This document shows, piece by piece, positions 26,480-35,096 of a stretch of DNA of 64,000 nt. The DNA is taken from contig CAZPHQ010000005.1 of assembly GCA_964586675.1 (NCBI GenBank), forward strand, positions 1-64,000, in the 5' to 3' direction. Each line of letters begins with the position of its first letter. Positions within the stretch are counted from its first letter, which is position 1. The DNA comes from JADLGH01 sp964586675. GTDB lineage: Bacteria; Desulfobacterota_D; UBA1144; Nemesobacterales; UBA2774. A model generated the notes under the pieces. The model made no database searches. It was not told the origin of the DNA and saw only the letters and a program-made list of their open reading frames with translations. Both the position numbers and the translations under genes were made by a program.

Positions 26480-27238
26480 TTAATTCCGCCCGTCAGGCGG
26501 GCTCTCCCCATCCCGGAGCCTGTATCTTCTCATATAGTAATGGGCGACGATCCAGAGCATGAACGCCCACGCCGAGCCCGCAAGCCACCCGGCGAGAACG
26601 TCGCTCGGCCAGTGAACGCCGAGGTAAATGCGGCTTATGCCCACCAGCAAGGTCAGCACTACGGCCAGCGAAAGTATGTATATCTTGATGCGGTAACTCG
26701 TCTGGGCCTGGGCGAGGAGCACCCCGATAGTCAGGTATACGACAGCCGCCACGAGCGAGTGGCCGCTCGGAAAGCTGGCGGTGTAAACGACGATCTCGTG
26801 CGGGACGATGTCGGGCCTCGGCCTCCCGAACCCGGCCTTCAGCAGATTGCTGAACAGTGTCCCGGTTCCCGCCGCAGCGAGAAGGTAAACCATCAGGTCC
26901 TTTCTCTTTATGAGGTAGAGATAGATCGCGGAAGAGATAGTGACGAACGTCAGGACGGCCACTCCCCCGAGGGCAGTGATGTCGCGCATCATCTCTTCGA
27001 CCCACGGAGGCCCGAGCGGGTCGTTGAGGTCGCCCGGGGTCCTCATCATGAGGAGTATCGAGGTATCGATGCTATGGCCTTCACCTTCCATCACCTCGCT
27101 CGCAAGCTCGCTGAAGGCGAAGAATCCGCCGATACACAAAAATACAACTATGGCCGGAACCGGGTTTCGGCGTATGCGCTCCCATATTCCGCCGAGTGCC
27201 CCGAACAACTTCCCGCTGGATTTCAAGTTCCCTGTCAT
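26480..27238 (-). CDS. PAP2-family lipid phosphatase
   Basis: 252 residues with about six membrane helices. The three acid-phosphatase motifs are present: KAGFGRPRPD (motif 1), FPSGHSLV (motif 2), and SRIYLGVHWPSDV (motif 3 with the catalytic His). It dephosphorylates a lipid phosphate such as undecaprenyl pyrophosphate or phosphatidic acid at the membrane; the substrate cannot be told from sequence. It is downstream of the Na/Pi symporter on the same strand, separated by 77 bases. Confidence 0.9.
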   Translation of the reverse strand: MTGNLKSSGKLFGALGGIWERIRRNPVPAIVVFLCIGGFFAFSELASEVMEGEGHSIDTSILLMMRTPGDLNDPLGPPWVEEMMRDITALGGVAVLTFVTISSAIYLYLIKRKDLMVYLLAAAGTGTLFSNLLKAGFGRPRPDIVPHEIVVYTASFPSGHSLVAAVVYLTIGVLLAQAQTSYRIKIYILSLAVVLTLLVGISRIYLGVHWPSDVLAGWLAGSAWAFMLWIVAHYYMRRYRLRDGESPPDGRN

Positions 27239-27315
27239 CTTCTTTGTGTGGCTCCGCCCCGAATCCTTGATTATAAGATTCTAACGATCGGACGACGAGT
27301 TTCCACGGATCCGTA

Positions 27316-29124
27316 TTACGACGCCTTCCGGTACGCTCTCCCGTCTCCCTTTCTCGCTTCGGATTCCTTCAGTATCTCCCCGGCTATCATTCGTGAGAAG
27401 TAGTATATCCGCTGAATCAGCTCGGCGAGATGGCTTTCGACCCTGTAAAGCACGGCCCTGTCGGGGGCATCGCTTAAAAGCCGGGCCGAAAGGTGCTCGA
27501 CCATTTCCTCCGAAAGCCTGTCTATCTCGGGTTTCATGTCTACAGCCGCTGCCGCCGCCGAGGCGTCCCTCGTTTCGAGCGCGTTGATGGCCAGGAGATA
27601 AGCCTCCCTCACCTTCGCGGCATAGGTCTTGAACCGCTCGATCGTCTCGCGGCTGATGGAGAAGCGCCTTTCGAGCCGCTCCCTCCCTATCGAAACCATG
27701 TTGACGGCTATCGTCTCCGTGACGTGGTCGAGATTGACGGCCACGGTTATGAGGGCGTCGAGGCGTCTAGTCTCGTCGGACGTCATCTCCATGGAGAAGA
27801 GCCGTCTCGAATAGTCTGTTATCGCGTCGTGCAGCCTCCGGAGCTCCTTTCCCCGTGCGACGACCTTTTCCAGATCCTCCGCGCCGCCGTCGAGCACGAC
27901 CGGCCTCGCCATTTCCATTAACTGGTCAACGTACCCTCCGAGACGGACGGCTTCGAGGCGAATCCGCTCGATCGCGAGAGAAGGCGTCTGCAGCAGCGAA
28001 TCGTCGAGGTAGACGGGCTGCGCATACTCCGGCAGCTTTTCGGGCCTGTCGGGTATAAGCCACTGTATGAAGCGCGCGAACGGCCCGATGATGCCGATGA
28101 AAATTATCGTATTGACGACATTGAACAGCGTGTGCGCGTTGGCTATCTGGCGTGGCGTGTCGGCCGCGAGCTGGGCCGTGCCGGAGAGGTTCGCGCTCAC
28201 AGGCGAAACGGCCTCGGCCAGCGAGCCGAGCTGCCCTATGAATGGGAGCCAGATGATGACGCCTATAACATTGAAAAGGATGTGCGCCGCGGCGGCCTGC
28301 TTGGCCGGCGTGGGCTTGCCTATCGCAGCGAGGAGTGCCGTTACGCATGTGCCGACGTTGGCTCCGAGCACTATCGCGATGCCCGCGTCGAGCGTTATCG
28401 CCCCCTGCGAGGCGAGCACTATAACGATCCCGATTGTCGCAGCCGAGCTTTGAATGAGGCCCGTGAATACGAGCCCGGCTGTGATGCCGAGAATAGGATT
28501 GCTCATCTCCTTCATGACCTCGATAAATGGCTCGTAGGAGCGGAGAGGCGTCGTGGAGTCGCTCATGATTCCCATTCCGAAAAACACGAGCCCGAGCCCC
28601 ATCACTATCCCGCCGTAGAGCCGGACTTTCTCGTTCTTCGATATGAACAGCATTGCGAACCCGACGGCCACTGGCAAAAGGGCGTACTGCGTGACGTTAA
28701 AGGCTATGATCTGGGCCGTGATCGTCGATCCGATATTCGCGCCGAGTATAACTCCTATAACCTGCTGGAGCGTCATCAGCCCTACGGATATGAAGCCTAT
28801 GACGATCACAGTCGTAACGGACGACGACTGTATCACGGCTGTGGTTATCGCGCCGGTAATAACGGCCATGAACCTGTTTTTGGTGAGGCCGGCAAGGAGC
28901 TTACTCATGCCCTCGCCCATGACAGCCTTCAAGGCGTCGGTCATCTGCTCCATGCCGAAGAGGAATATGGCGAGCCCGCCGAGAAGGCCAATGAGTATCA
29001 TCCCCCACTTCGGGCCGGGCTCTGAGGCTTCGGCGCCGAATCCGGGTATTGCAAAAGCGAGCGCGGCGAAGGCGGTCATGAGAACGAGCGCGCCGGGCGC
29101 GGTGTGTTTCCCTAGCTTCATCAT
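27316..29124 (-). CDS. Na+/phosphate symporter with PhoU-like C-terminus
   Basis: 602 residues. The N-terminal 350 are a two-repeat Na/Pi cotransporter (NptA/YjbB family), with QSSSVTTVIVIGFISVGLM and the second QSSAATIGIVIVLASQGAI forming the substrate sites. The C-terminal half contains two PhoU-like helical bundles (LDHVTETIAVNMVSIGRERL). The start ATG at 29124 is followed directly by a second ATG; GGGAGGA precedes both. It imports phosphate or couples it to Na+. The PAP2 gene follows it on the same strand. Confidence 0.92.
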   Translation of the reverse strand: MMKLGKHTAPGALVLMTAFAALAFAIPGFGAEASEPGPKWGMILIGLLGGLAIFLFGMEQMTDALKAVMGEGMSKLLAGLTKNRFMAVITGAITTAVIQSSSVTTVIVIGFISVGLMTLQQVIGVILGANIGSTITAQIIAFNVTQYALLPVAVGFAMLFISKNEKVRLYGGIVMGLGLVFFGMGIMSDSTTPLRSYEPFIEVMKEMSNPILGITAGLVFTGLIQSSAATIGIVIVLASQGAITLDAGIAIVLGANVGTCVTALLAAIGKPTPAKQAAAAHILFNVIGVIIWLPFIGQLGSLAEAVSPVSANLSGTAQLAADTPRQIANAHTLFNVVNTIIFIGIIGPFARFIQWLIPDRPEKLPEYAQPVYLDDSLLQTPSLAIERIRLEAVRLGGYVDQLMEMARPVVLDGGAEDLEKVVARGKELRRLHDAITDYSRRLFSMEMTSDETRRLDALITVAVNLDHVTETIAVNMVSIGRERLERRFSISRETIERFKTYAAKVREAYLLAINALETRDASAAAAAVDMKPEIDRLSEEMVEHLSARLLSDAPDRAVLYRVESHLAELIQRIYYFSRMIAGEILKESEARKGDGRAYRKAS

Positions 29125-29356
29125 ATTGTTCCTCCCCGACTGATGTTTATGTATACGAAGCGCTGCCCGACTGAAATTCCTGCACGCGGCAGCCGGTGGG
29201 GTTGTCTTTGGTATTGCGGGCTAAACGGCGATGGGATAGAGGTGCCGAATGTTGTCATATAGCACGCAGGCTTAAATGCACTATAACATAATTTAAGCCC
29301 TTCTTCGCCGGCCCCGGAAAGTTGCAATCACCAGGGAAATAGTTAATCCTAATAGT

Positions 29357-30253
29357 ATGATAGAGTACGTAACGCCCTATTTCCGCCCCCCGAGCGAGGC
29401 GAAAAGCTTCATACTCCAGGCGACGATCGGCTGCTCGCACAACGAGTGCACCTACTGCGCCATGTACAGGAAGGACGAGCAGAGGTTCCGCATCCGCCCG
29501 ATGGACGAGATAAGGGAAATAATCGATTCGGCCGTCGATCACGGCGAGATACAGGACCGCGTCTTCATAGCCGACGGCAACGCCCTCGTCCTGGCACAGA
29601 AAAAGCTCGTCGAGATAATAACCTACCTCCGCGAAAAATCCCCCTGGGTCGAGCGCGTGCGTATGTACGCCAACGTGGGCGACATTCTCCGTAAGGGCGT
29701 CGATAATCTCCGGGAGCTGAAGGCCCTAGGGCTGGATATGGTCTATATCGGCTTCGAGAGCGGCGACGACGTCGTGCTCGGGCGGATAAAAAAGGGGGCC
29801 GGCTTCGATGAGACAGTAAAAGCCTCGCGTATGCTGAAAGAGGCCGGCGTCATGAATTCGGCCATGGTGCTTTTAGGCATGGGCGGGGTCGAAAGGAGCG
29901 CCGAGCACGCCGAGGCCACGGGCAAACTGCTGACAGCGTCCGACCCTGAATACGTCGGCGCGCTGTCGCTCCAGGTGCGCCCCGGCGCGCCGCTTTACGA
30001 CGAGTGGGAGCGCGGAGAATTCGTCCTCCCGGATAAGTTCCGGATGATAAAGGAGCTGGAAATCCTCGTCGATAATACGACGCTGACCGACGGCTATTTC
30101 TTCTCGAACCACATCTCTAACTACCTGCCCATCAAGGCCAGGTTCCCGGCCGACAAGGAGCGGGTCCTCTCACAGATAAGGGAGGTCCTCGCCAGCGGTG
30201 ACGAAAAGCTCCTCCGTCCCGATTATTACAGGGACGTCATAAACCAGTACTGA
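29357..30253 (+). CDS. Radical SAM protein (B12-independent COG1032-like)
   Basis: 298 residues. An iron-sulfur motif reads IGCSHNECTYCAMY, that is C-x4-C-x2-C near residues 25-33; this spacing is typical of this clan rather than of the classical C-x3-C-x2-C. A GNALVLA strand and YIGFESGDD/VLGRIKKG follow the fold. No cobalamin or TRAM domain is attached. It is a 5'-deoxyadenosyl radical enzyme of unknown substrate. It lies just before the LLM oxidoreductase on the same strand (98-base gap), which may be functionally linked. Confidence 0.85.
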   Translation: MIEYVTPYFRPPSEAKSFILQATIGCSHNECTYCAMYRKDEQRFRIRPMDEIREIIDSAVDHGEIQDRVFIADGNALVLAQKKLVEIITYLREKSPWVERVRMYANVGDILRKGVDNLRELKALGLDMVYIGFESGDDVVLGRIKKGAGFDETVKASRMLKEAGVMNSAMVLLGMGGVERSAEHAEATGKLLTASDPEYVGALSLQVRPGAPLYDEWERGEFVLPDKFRMIKELEILVDNTTLTDGYFFSNHISNYLPIKARFPADKERVLSQIREVLASGDEKLLRPDYYRDVINQY

Positions 30254-30351
30254 CCTTGCCATAACCTTATTTCTTAATATACTGAGATAGGCGCAGCTGC
30301 ATTGGTGCCCCGGCCGTCGCCGGCCGAAACCCACTTGAAAGGAGAAATTTT

Positions 30352-31290
30352 ATGCCGAGGATTGCAACTACATCGCCGGTCTGGGGAGCGAGCGTCGCAG
30401 AGCTCAGGGAGCTTGCGAACATAGCCGAAGACGCGGGCTTCGAAGCCATATATTCGCCGGAAGTGCCGCCGTATAACGGACTCTCGAACGCCCAGGTATT
30501 CGCCGAAGCGACGAAGAAGATCAAAGTCGGAACCTGGATAGCCAACATTTATACCCGCATGCCCGTTATCGCCGCCGCGACGTCGCTCACGATCCAGGAG
30601 CTATCGGGGGGGCGCATGGTGCTCGGCCTCGGCGTCAGCCACAAGCCCGTCAACGACAGGTTCGGAATCGACATGGGCGACCCGATCGAAAAGATGCGGG
30701 AATACGTAACGGCTGTCAGGTCCTTCATGGACGGCACCGCGCCGCAGCTGACACTTAAAAGAAACCTTCCTAAAGTGCCGATCTACATCGCCGGCCTGAC
30801 AAAAGGCGCCGCGACGCTCGCGGGCGAGGTGGCAGACGGCATATTCCCCTATCTCTCGACTCCGGAATACGTCAAAACCTTAAAGGGATACGTCGCCGAT
30901 GGTGCGAAGAACGCAGGCCGCGACGTTTCAGAAATAGACATAACGCTCGGCATACCCGTTTTCATATCGGACGACATCGAGCTTGCGAGGACGTCCGGCA
31001 AGAGGGGCCTCTCCAATTATCTCAGGCTGCCGTTCTATCAGCGCATCGTGCGTAATAACGGCTTCGGGGATATTGTGGACGCCATTAACGGCGGAGCTAA
31101 CCCTGTCGACGTCTTCAGCGACGAGCTCCTGGACGCAATAGCCCTCGTCGGCCCGGCCGACAGGTGCAGGGCTCGCCTCGAGGATTACACGAAGGCAGGG
31201 GTAAGCCTCGCCGTGATACTCCCGGGAGGGGCCGGCAAGCAGACCCCGATAGAAGCGATGAAAGTCGCCGCAGAGACTTTTGGTTCCTAG
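30352..31290 (+). CDS. LLM-class flavin/F420-dependent oxidoreductase
   Basis: 312 residues, luciferase-like TIM barrel. Start ATG is preceded by AAAGGAG. Family blocks: VAELRELANIAEDAGFEAIY near the start, VGTWIANIYTRMPVIAAATS, SGGRMVLGLGVSHKPVNDRFG, and SRP-type C-terminal VPIYIAGLTKGA. The absence of a clear FMN-specific motif and the close likeness to F420-dependent N5,N10-methylene-H4MPT reductase-type enzymes favours F420, but FMN is possible. It ends about 160 bases before a strong terminator. Confidence 0.85.
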   Translation: MPRIATTSPVWGASVAELRELANIAEDAGFEAIYSPEVPPYNGLSNAQVFAEATKKIKVGTWIANIYTRMPVIAAATSLTIQELSGGRMVLGLGVSHKPVNDRFGIDMGDPIEKMREYVTAVRSFMDGTAPQLTLKRNLPKVPIYIAGLTKGAATLAGEVADGIFPYLSTPEYVKTLKGYVADGAKNAGRDVSEIDITLGIPVFISDDIELARTSGKRGLSNYLRLPFYQRIVRNNGFGDIVDAINGGANPVDVFSDELLDAIALVGPADRCRARLEDYTKAGVSLAVILPGGAGKQTPIEAMKVAAETFGS

Positions 31291-31445
31291 CGGACAGCAA
31301 CCGGCGCAGCGGCTTTCCTGCGTTAATCATCCGCTGCGCGACCGTTGTCCCAAACCACGTCCTCGCTACGTCGTAAAATCACACTACGTGTGCGGACAGC
31401 ATTTGGCACGGATACACTGAAATCTCGCGATACAATTCAAACAAA

Positions 31446-31480
31446 AAAGCCCGCTCCGACATCTCGTCGGAACGGGCTTT
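31446..31480. terminator. Strong bidirectional terminator hairpin
   Basis: Arms 31446-31460 and 31466-31480 (AAAGCCCGCTCCGAC / GTCGGAACGGGCTTT, one mismatch) with a 5-base loop; A-run on one side and T-run on the other. It separates the LLM gene (plus) from the convergent IPTL gene (minus) and can serve both. Confidence 0.85.
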
Positions 31481-31515
31481 TCCCATCCTTTAAATTTATT
31501 TCCAGTATCTAAAAT

Positions 31516-32025
31516 CTAGGCCGTAGCCTTTCTTTTTCTAACCGCGTAGAAAACGCCAATGAGTCCGAGCGCTGCGGCGACTCTGATCATGCTCCATTCC
31601 GACATCGTCGGCACGTTCAGAGAGCCTATCCGGTTGACGAAGGTGCAGGTCGTGAGCTCGGGCCTGGCTTCGTCGCATGAAACGAGTATGCCGTTTTCAA
31701 TCTCGACAAACTGGATTCCCGTGCCTTCGCACTCGACGGATTCGAGGCTGTATCTGCCGCGGGGGAACTGCGTGATCTGTGCGCTGCCGAACTGCTGTAC
31801 TAGGAAAGCCGGGCACTTCAGTATATTCGCAGCGACTTCGAACGTTTCAGTGCCGAAGGAGTCGGTGTATTCGTAACCGAAGAAAACGAGCTGGCTTTCC
31901 GAATCCGGAGGCGGCAGGCCCGGAACGGATGTGCAGATTGCCACCGGGCATCCTTCCGTGGGCTGGGCTTTCGAGTCAGCCGCAAAGAACGGGGCAAGCA
32001 AAACCGCTGTAAAAAGCACCGACAT
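31516..32025 (-). CDS. IPTL-CTERM-like exported protein, signal peptide broken by a stop
   Basis: 169 residues from ATG 32025. The tail VPTMSEWSMIRVAAALGLIG then RKRKATA is an IPTL-CTERM variant, and CTFVNRIG just before it matches the 9.8-kb paralogue. The annotated start lies inside the signal peptide. An in-frame ATG at 32061 has a far better ribosome site (GAGGAGGAG), but codon 7 after it is TAA (32041-32043). Reading through, the leader would be MVRRLF-stop-GFNLFMSVLFTAVLLAPF, a normal signal peptide. So either a point mutation has hit the leader, or translation restarts at 32025. Six cysteines are present. Terminator 31446-31480 follows. Confidence 0.75.
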   Translation of the reverse strand: MSVLFTAVLLAPFFAADSKAQPTEGCPVAICTSVPGLPPPDSESQLVFFGYEYTDSFGTETFEVAANILKCPAFLVQQFGSAQITQFPRGRYSLESVECEGTGIQFVEIENGILVSCDEARPELTTCTFVNRIGSLNVPTMSEWSMIRVAAALGLIGVFYAVRKRKATA

Positions 32026-32309
32026 GAATAGATTAAATCCTTAAAAGAGTCTTCTAACCATCGCTCCTCCTCAAGAAATTAATTCGTAGGATACTACAAT
32101 TAATTCGCTATAAACACAATGATGAATATCTCACAGGCGGAACGGGCTTTCTTTTGTCGATATGCATACGGGATGGTTGCTTTACCTCCCCGCGGCAGGC
32201 GCCGCTTGCCCGTTTTGTAGAAATCGCGGAATAAATAATGTAGTATGTCGTTTCAGTTACGTCGTTTAAATCCCGAATCTAATAATAATTACATTAAAGG
32301 AGGTATGGT

Positions 32310-32648
32310 ATGACTCTATTCAGCAGGTTTATGGTTTTAGTCGCAGGCGCGGTATTCGCCCTCGGGCTCGCCGCCTGCCAGCAGCCCCAGCAGGACGCTG
32401 CGGAAGTGGAAGTGGAGGAAGTTGAAGTAGTCGATCCGGGCGACGCTGCGGACGCCGCCGGCGATGCAGCCGACGCTGCGGGTGAAACGACCGAGGAAGA
32501 AGCCGCTGTAGTCGAGGAGACGGTCGAGGAAACCTCTGACGGCGTCACCGAAACCGTCGAGGAAGTAGTCGAGGATGTCCAGGAAGCAGACGAGGCCGCC
32601 CCGGACGCACCCCAGGACCCGGTCGGAACGCCCGCGCCGGCTCCCTAA
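32310..32648 (+). CDS. Acidic Ala/Glu-rich small lipoprotein
   Basis: 112 residues; ATG follows AAAGGAGGTATGGT. A signal peptide with lipobox GLAAC places the lipid Cys at residue 23. The mature part is almost wholly Glu, Val, Ala, Asp (EVEVEEVEVVDPGD, then two AADAAGDA repeats and EEVVEDV), predicted unstructured and strongly negative. It ends in a short Pro/Ala tail. No family is recognised. It may be a low-complexity outer-membrane tether or a charge-bearing surface lipoprotein. Confidence 0.75.
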   Translation: MTLFSRFMVLVAGAVFALGLAACQQPQQDAAEVEVEEVEVVDPGDAADAAGDAADAAGETTEEEAAVVEETVEETSDGVTETVEEVVEDVQEADEAAPDAPQDPVGTPAPAP

Positions 32649-32675
32649 GCAGCAATTTTTGGAATTGACCACTCG

Positions 32676-32703
32676 CAGGGCGGGCGCTTCGGCGTCCGTC
32701 CTG
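32676..32703. terminator. Hairpin with TTCG tetraloop
   Basis: Twelve-base arms CAGGGCGGGCGC and GCGTCCGTCCTG pair fully with two G-T wobbles around TTCG, an exceptionally stable loop. No T-run follows. It lies after the lipoprotein gene and before xseB and probably stops or stabilises the short transcript. Confidence 0.65.
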
Positions 32704-32802
32704 TAACTCAAGTCTTCATTCAGCCAACCGGTTTTCCCAACTCAGTCTTCCAGCCGCTCTCGCTTCTTGTGCCCGCCCGGCTTCAGGGATAAAATAACTT
32801 TC

Positions 32803-33021
32803 ATGAAATCTTTCGAAGACATGATGAAGGAGCTGAGGGACATTATCCAGCGGCTCGAAAGCGGAAATCTTCCGCTCGAAGACTCGATAAAGCTCTTTCA
32901 GGAAGGGACGGAGCTCATCTCCCAATCCCACGTAAAGCTCAACGAAATAAGGAAGAAAGTCGATCTCCTCGTCGAGAAGAACGGCGAGACGATACTCGAA
33001 GACTTCGACCCTGAGAAGTGA
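32803..33021 (+). CDS. xseB: Exodeoxyribonuclease VII small subunit
   Basis: 72 residues from ATG 32803 (a longer frame starting 12 codons upstream has no ribosome site). The XseB pattern is clear: FEDMMKELRDIIQRLESGNL and PLEDSIKLFQEGTELI. With XseA (not in the window) it degrades single-stranded DNA. ispA follows after 6 bases, as is common in bacterial xseB-ispA operons. It is 99 bases after the TTCG hairpin. Confidence 0.93.
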   Translation: MKSFEDMMKELRDIIQRLESGNLPLEDSIKLFQEGTELISQSHVKLNEIRKKVDLLVEKNGETILEDFDPEK

Positions 33022-33027
33022 GCCGGA

Positions 33028-33921
33028 ATGGAATTCGACGTTAAAAGCTACATCGCACGCAACAGGGCCGAGATAGACGCCGCGCTCGATTCGTTCCTCC
33101 CCGCGCCCGATTCCCCGTCCACCCGTCTCGCGGAGGCCGTCCGCTACAGCGCCCTCGCCGGCGGAAAGAGGCTCCGCCCGATACTCATGATCGCCGCGTG
33201 CGAAGCAGTAGGCGGCGAGAGACGAAAGGCCCTCCCGATAGCGTGCGCGCTTGAGATGATTCACACCTATTCCCTCATACACGACGACCTTCCGTCGATG
33301 GACGACGACCCTCTACGGCGCGGCCTCCCGACGAGCCACGTAGTATTCGGCGAGGCGACAGCCATACTCGCGGGCGACGCGCTCCTGACGGACGCATTCC
33401 GCATAATAGTCGGCGAAGGAAAGGCCGCCGGCATCGACAGCGCCGTCATCTGCGAAATAATCGAAGACATATCTGCGGCGGCGGGCTCGCGCGGCATGAT
33501 CGAGGGGCAGGCCATAGACCTCGCCCTCGAAGGACGCCGGGCGGCGTCGCTCTCCGAGATCGAGAACATGCACTCACTTAAAACAGGCGCGATGATAAGA
33601 ACGGCCGTTACGACTGGCGCGCGAATCGGCGGCGCTTCGCCCGGAGAAATTTCGGCGCTCGCTTCTTACGCCGGAGCGCTCGGGCTCGCCTTCCAGATAC
33701 GGGACGACCTTCTGGACCTCGACGGCGCGAGCGATACAGGCAAGGCCAAGGGCAACGACGCCCGCCGCGGGAAGTCGACCTATCCCGAGCTCGCCGGTGT
33801 CGAGGAATCGAGGTGCAAGATTACCGAGCTCATACGCGATGCCGTTTCGCATCTCTCCGGCTTCGACGAAAGGGCCGAGCCTCTCCTCCGTATAGCCACC
33901 TACCTCGGCGGGGAAGGGTGA
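33028..33921 (+). CDS. ispA: Polyprenyl (farnesyl/geranylgeranyl) diphosphate synthase
   Basis: 297 residues. It condenses isopentenyl diphosphate with allylic diphosphates for quinones and lipid carriers. The first Asp-rich motif is DDLPSMDDD (about 88-96), followed by GGKRLRP-type substrate Lys/Arg, and the second is RDDLLDLDG. The stop codon TGA shares its A with the ATG of tlyA. Unlike many relatives there is no dxs after it. The exact chain length of product cannot be read from sequence. Confidence 0.93.
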   Translation: MEFDVKSYIARNRAEIDAALDSFLPAPDSPSTRLAEAVRYSALAGGKRLRPILMIAACEAVGGERRKALPIACALEMIHTYSLIHDDLPSMDDDPLRRGLPTSHVVFGEATAILAGDALLTDAFRIIVGEGKAAGIDSAVICEIIEDISAAAGSRGMIEGQAIDLALEGRRAASLSEIENMHSLKTGAMIRTAVTTGARIGGASPGEISALASYAGALGLAFQIRDDLLDLDGASDTGKAKGNDARRGKSTYPELAGVEESRCKITELIRDAVSHLSGFDERAEPLLRIATYLGGEG

Positions 33922-34685
33922 TGCCCGGAAAGGGCGGAGGCAAGGCCGGAAAACGGCTCGACGTCGCGCTCGTCGAAAGGGGGCTCGTCGATACGCGGGC
34001 CCGCGCGAGGGCCGTCATCATGGCCGGGAGCGTATTCGTCTCGGGCGAGCGCGTCGACAAGGCGGGCGCGCTCGTAAAGGACGACGCCGGGATCGTAATC
34101 AGGGGCGAAACGCTTAAATACGTCTCACGCGGCGGGCTCAAGCTCGAGGCCGCGCTCGACGCATTCGGCGTGGACGTGGCAGGCAAGACGGCGGTCGATA
34201 TCGGCTCCTCCACGGGCGGATTCACGGACTGCCTCCTTCAGCGCGGCGCCTCGAAGGTCTACGCGATAGACGCCGGGCGCGGCCAGCTCGACTGGAAGCT
34301 CAGGAACGACCCCCGCGTCGTCTCGATGGAAAAATTCAACGCGCGGTATCTGAAGCCTGAAGACATAGCCGGAGAGCCCGCAGGCATCGCCGTCATCGAC
34401 GTCTCCTTCATATCGCTGACGAAAATAATCCCGCCGGCCGCCGGGGTCCTCGCCCCGGGCGGCGTCCTGATAGCACTCATAAAGCCCCAGTTCGAGGTAG
34501 GGAAGGGCGAGGTTGGAAAGGGCGGCATTGTCAGGGACGAGGCGAAGCGGAGGGAAGTCGTCGATAAAATATCAGCTTTCGTCTCCGCCCTCGGGCTAGA
34601 GGTGAAAGGCGTTATCGAATCACCCATAACCGGCGCCGACGGAAATGTGGAATACCTTATATGCGGAGTGAAGCCCGGTTTATGA
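33921..34685 (+). CDS. tlyA: TlyA-type rRNA 2'-O-methyltransferase (S4 + FtsJ fold)
   Basis: 254 residues from ATG 33921, overlapping the ispA stop. An N-terminal S4 RNA-binding domain (KRLDVALVERGLVDTRARAR) is followed by a FtsJ-like methyltransferase: VDIGSSTGGFTDCLL is the SAM site, with a KDEK-type Lys tetrad (YVSRGGLKL, RDEAKRREVV). It methylates 16S and/or 23S rRNA in relatives and is also called a hemolysin A homologue. A long out-of-frame start was rejected. The next gene is rpsT. Confidence 0.93.
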   Translation: MPGKGGGKAGKRLDVALVERGLVDTRARARAVIMAGSVFVSGERVDKAGALVKDDAGIVIRGETLKYVSRGGLKLEAALDAFGVDVAGKTAVDIGSSTGGFTDCLLQRGASKVYAIDAGRGQLDWKLRNDPRVVSMEKFNARYLKPEDIAGEPAGIAVIDVSFISLTKIIPPAAGVLAPGGVLIALIKPQFEVGKGEVGKGGIVRDEAKRREVVDKISAFVSALGLEVKGVIESPITGADGNVEYLICGVKPGL

Positions 34686-34726
34686 TTGCGACTGGCACAG
34701 GATTACAAATTAACCCCTCAAAATTA

Positions 34727-34754
34727 TTGACAAACCGCCGATTCCCGGCAAAAT
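34727..34754 (+). promoter_or_regulatory. Sigma-70 promoter for rpsT
   Basis: A perfect -35 TTGACA (34727-34732) is followed by CAAAAT at 34749-34754, spacing 16. It lies 34 bases before the rpsT start with a ribosome site (GGAGGGAAG) between. It is the best matching promoter in the stretch. Confidence 0.6.
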
Positions 34755-34787
34755 ATTCCGGATAACCGCTGGAGGGAAGTATTTATA

Positions 34788-35075
34788 ATGGCTAAAAGAA
34801 TAAAGTCCGGTATTAAAAAGCATCGCCAGAGCCTTAAGAAAAGGGACAGGAACACTGCTGTAAAGTCCGACCTCAAGACCCAGCTTAAGAAGCTGAGCTC
34901 GACGATCGCCGAAAACGACGCTGCGACGGTCGACAAGGTTCTCAGGGAAACCGAATCCAAGCTCAAGAAGGCTGCTTCGAAGGGCGTAATCCACAAGAAG
35001 ACAGCTTCGAGAAGAACGAGCAGGCTTGCGAAGAGAATCTCCAAGGCCCGCGCGGCAGAAGTCCCGGCAGTATAA
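34788..35075 (+). CDS. rpsT: 30S ribosomal protein S20
   Basis: 95 residues, slightly longer than the usual 86. It is a highly basic helical protein (MAKRIKSGIKKHRQSLKKRD, then RRTSRLAKRISKARA). It binds 16S rRNA and is a primary binding protein in 30S assembly. Ribosome site GGAGGGAAG is present upstream and a perfect -35 promoter precedes it. It converges with holA 21 bases downstream. Confidence 0.96.
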   Translation: MAKRIKSGIKKHRQSLKKRDRNTAVKSDLKTQLKKLSSTIAENDAATVDKVLRETESKLKKAASKGVIHKKTASRRTSRLAKRISKARAAEVPAV

Positions 35076-35096
35076 TCGCCGGCCTCCTGAGCCCAT

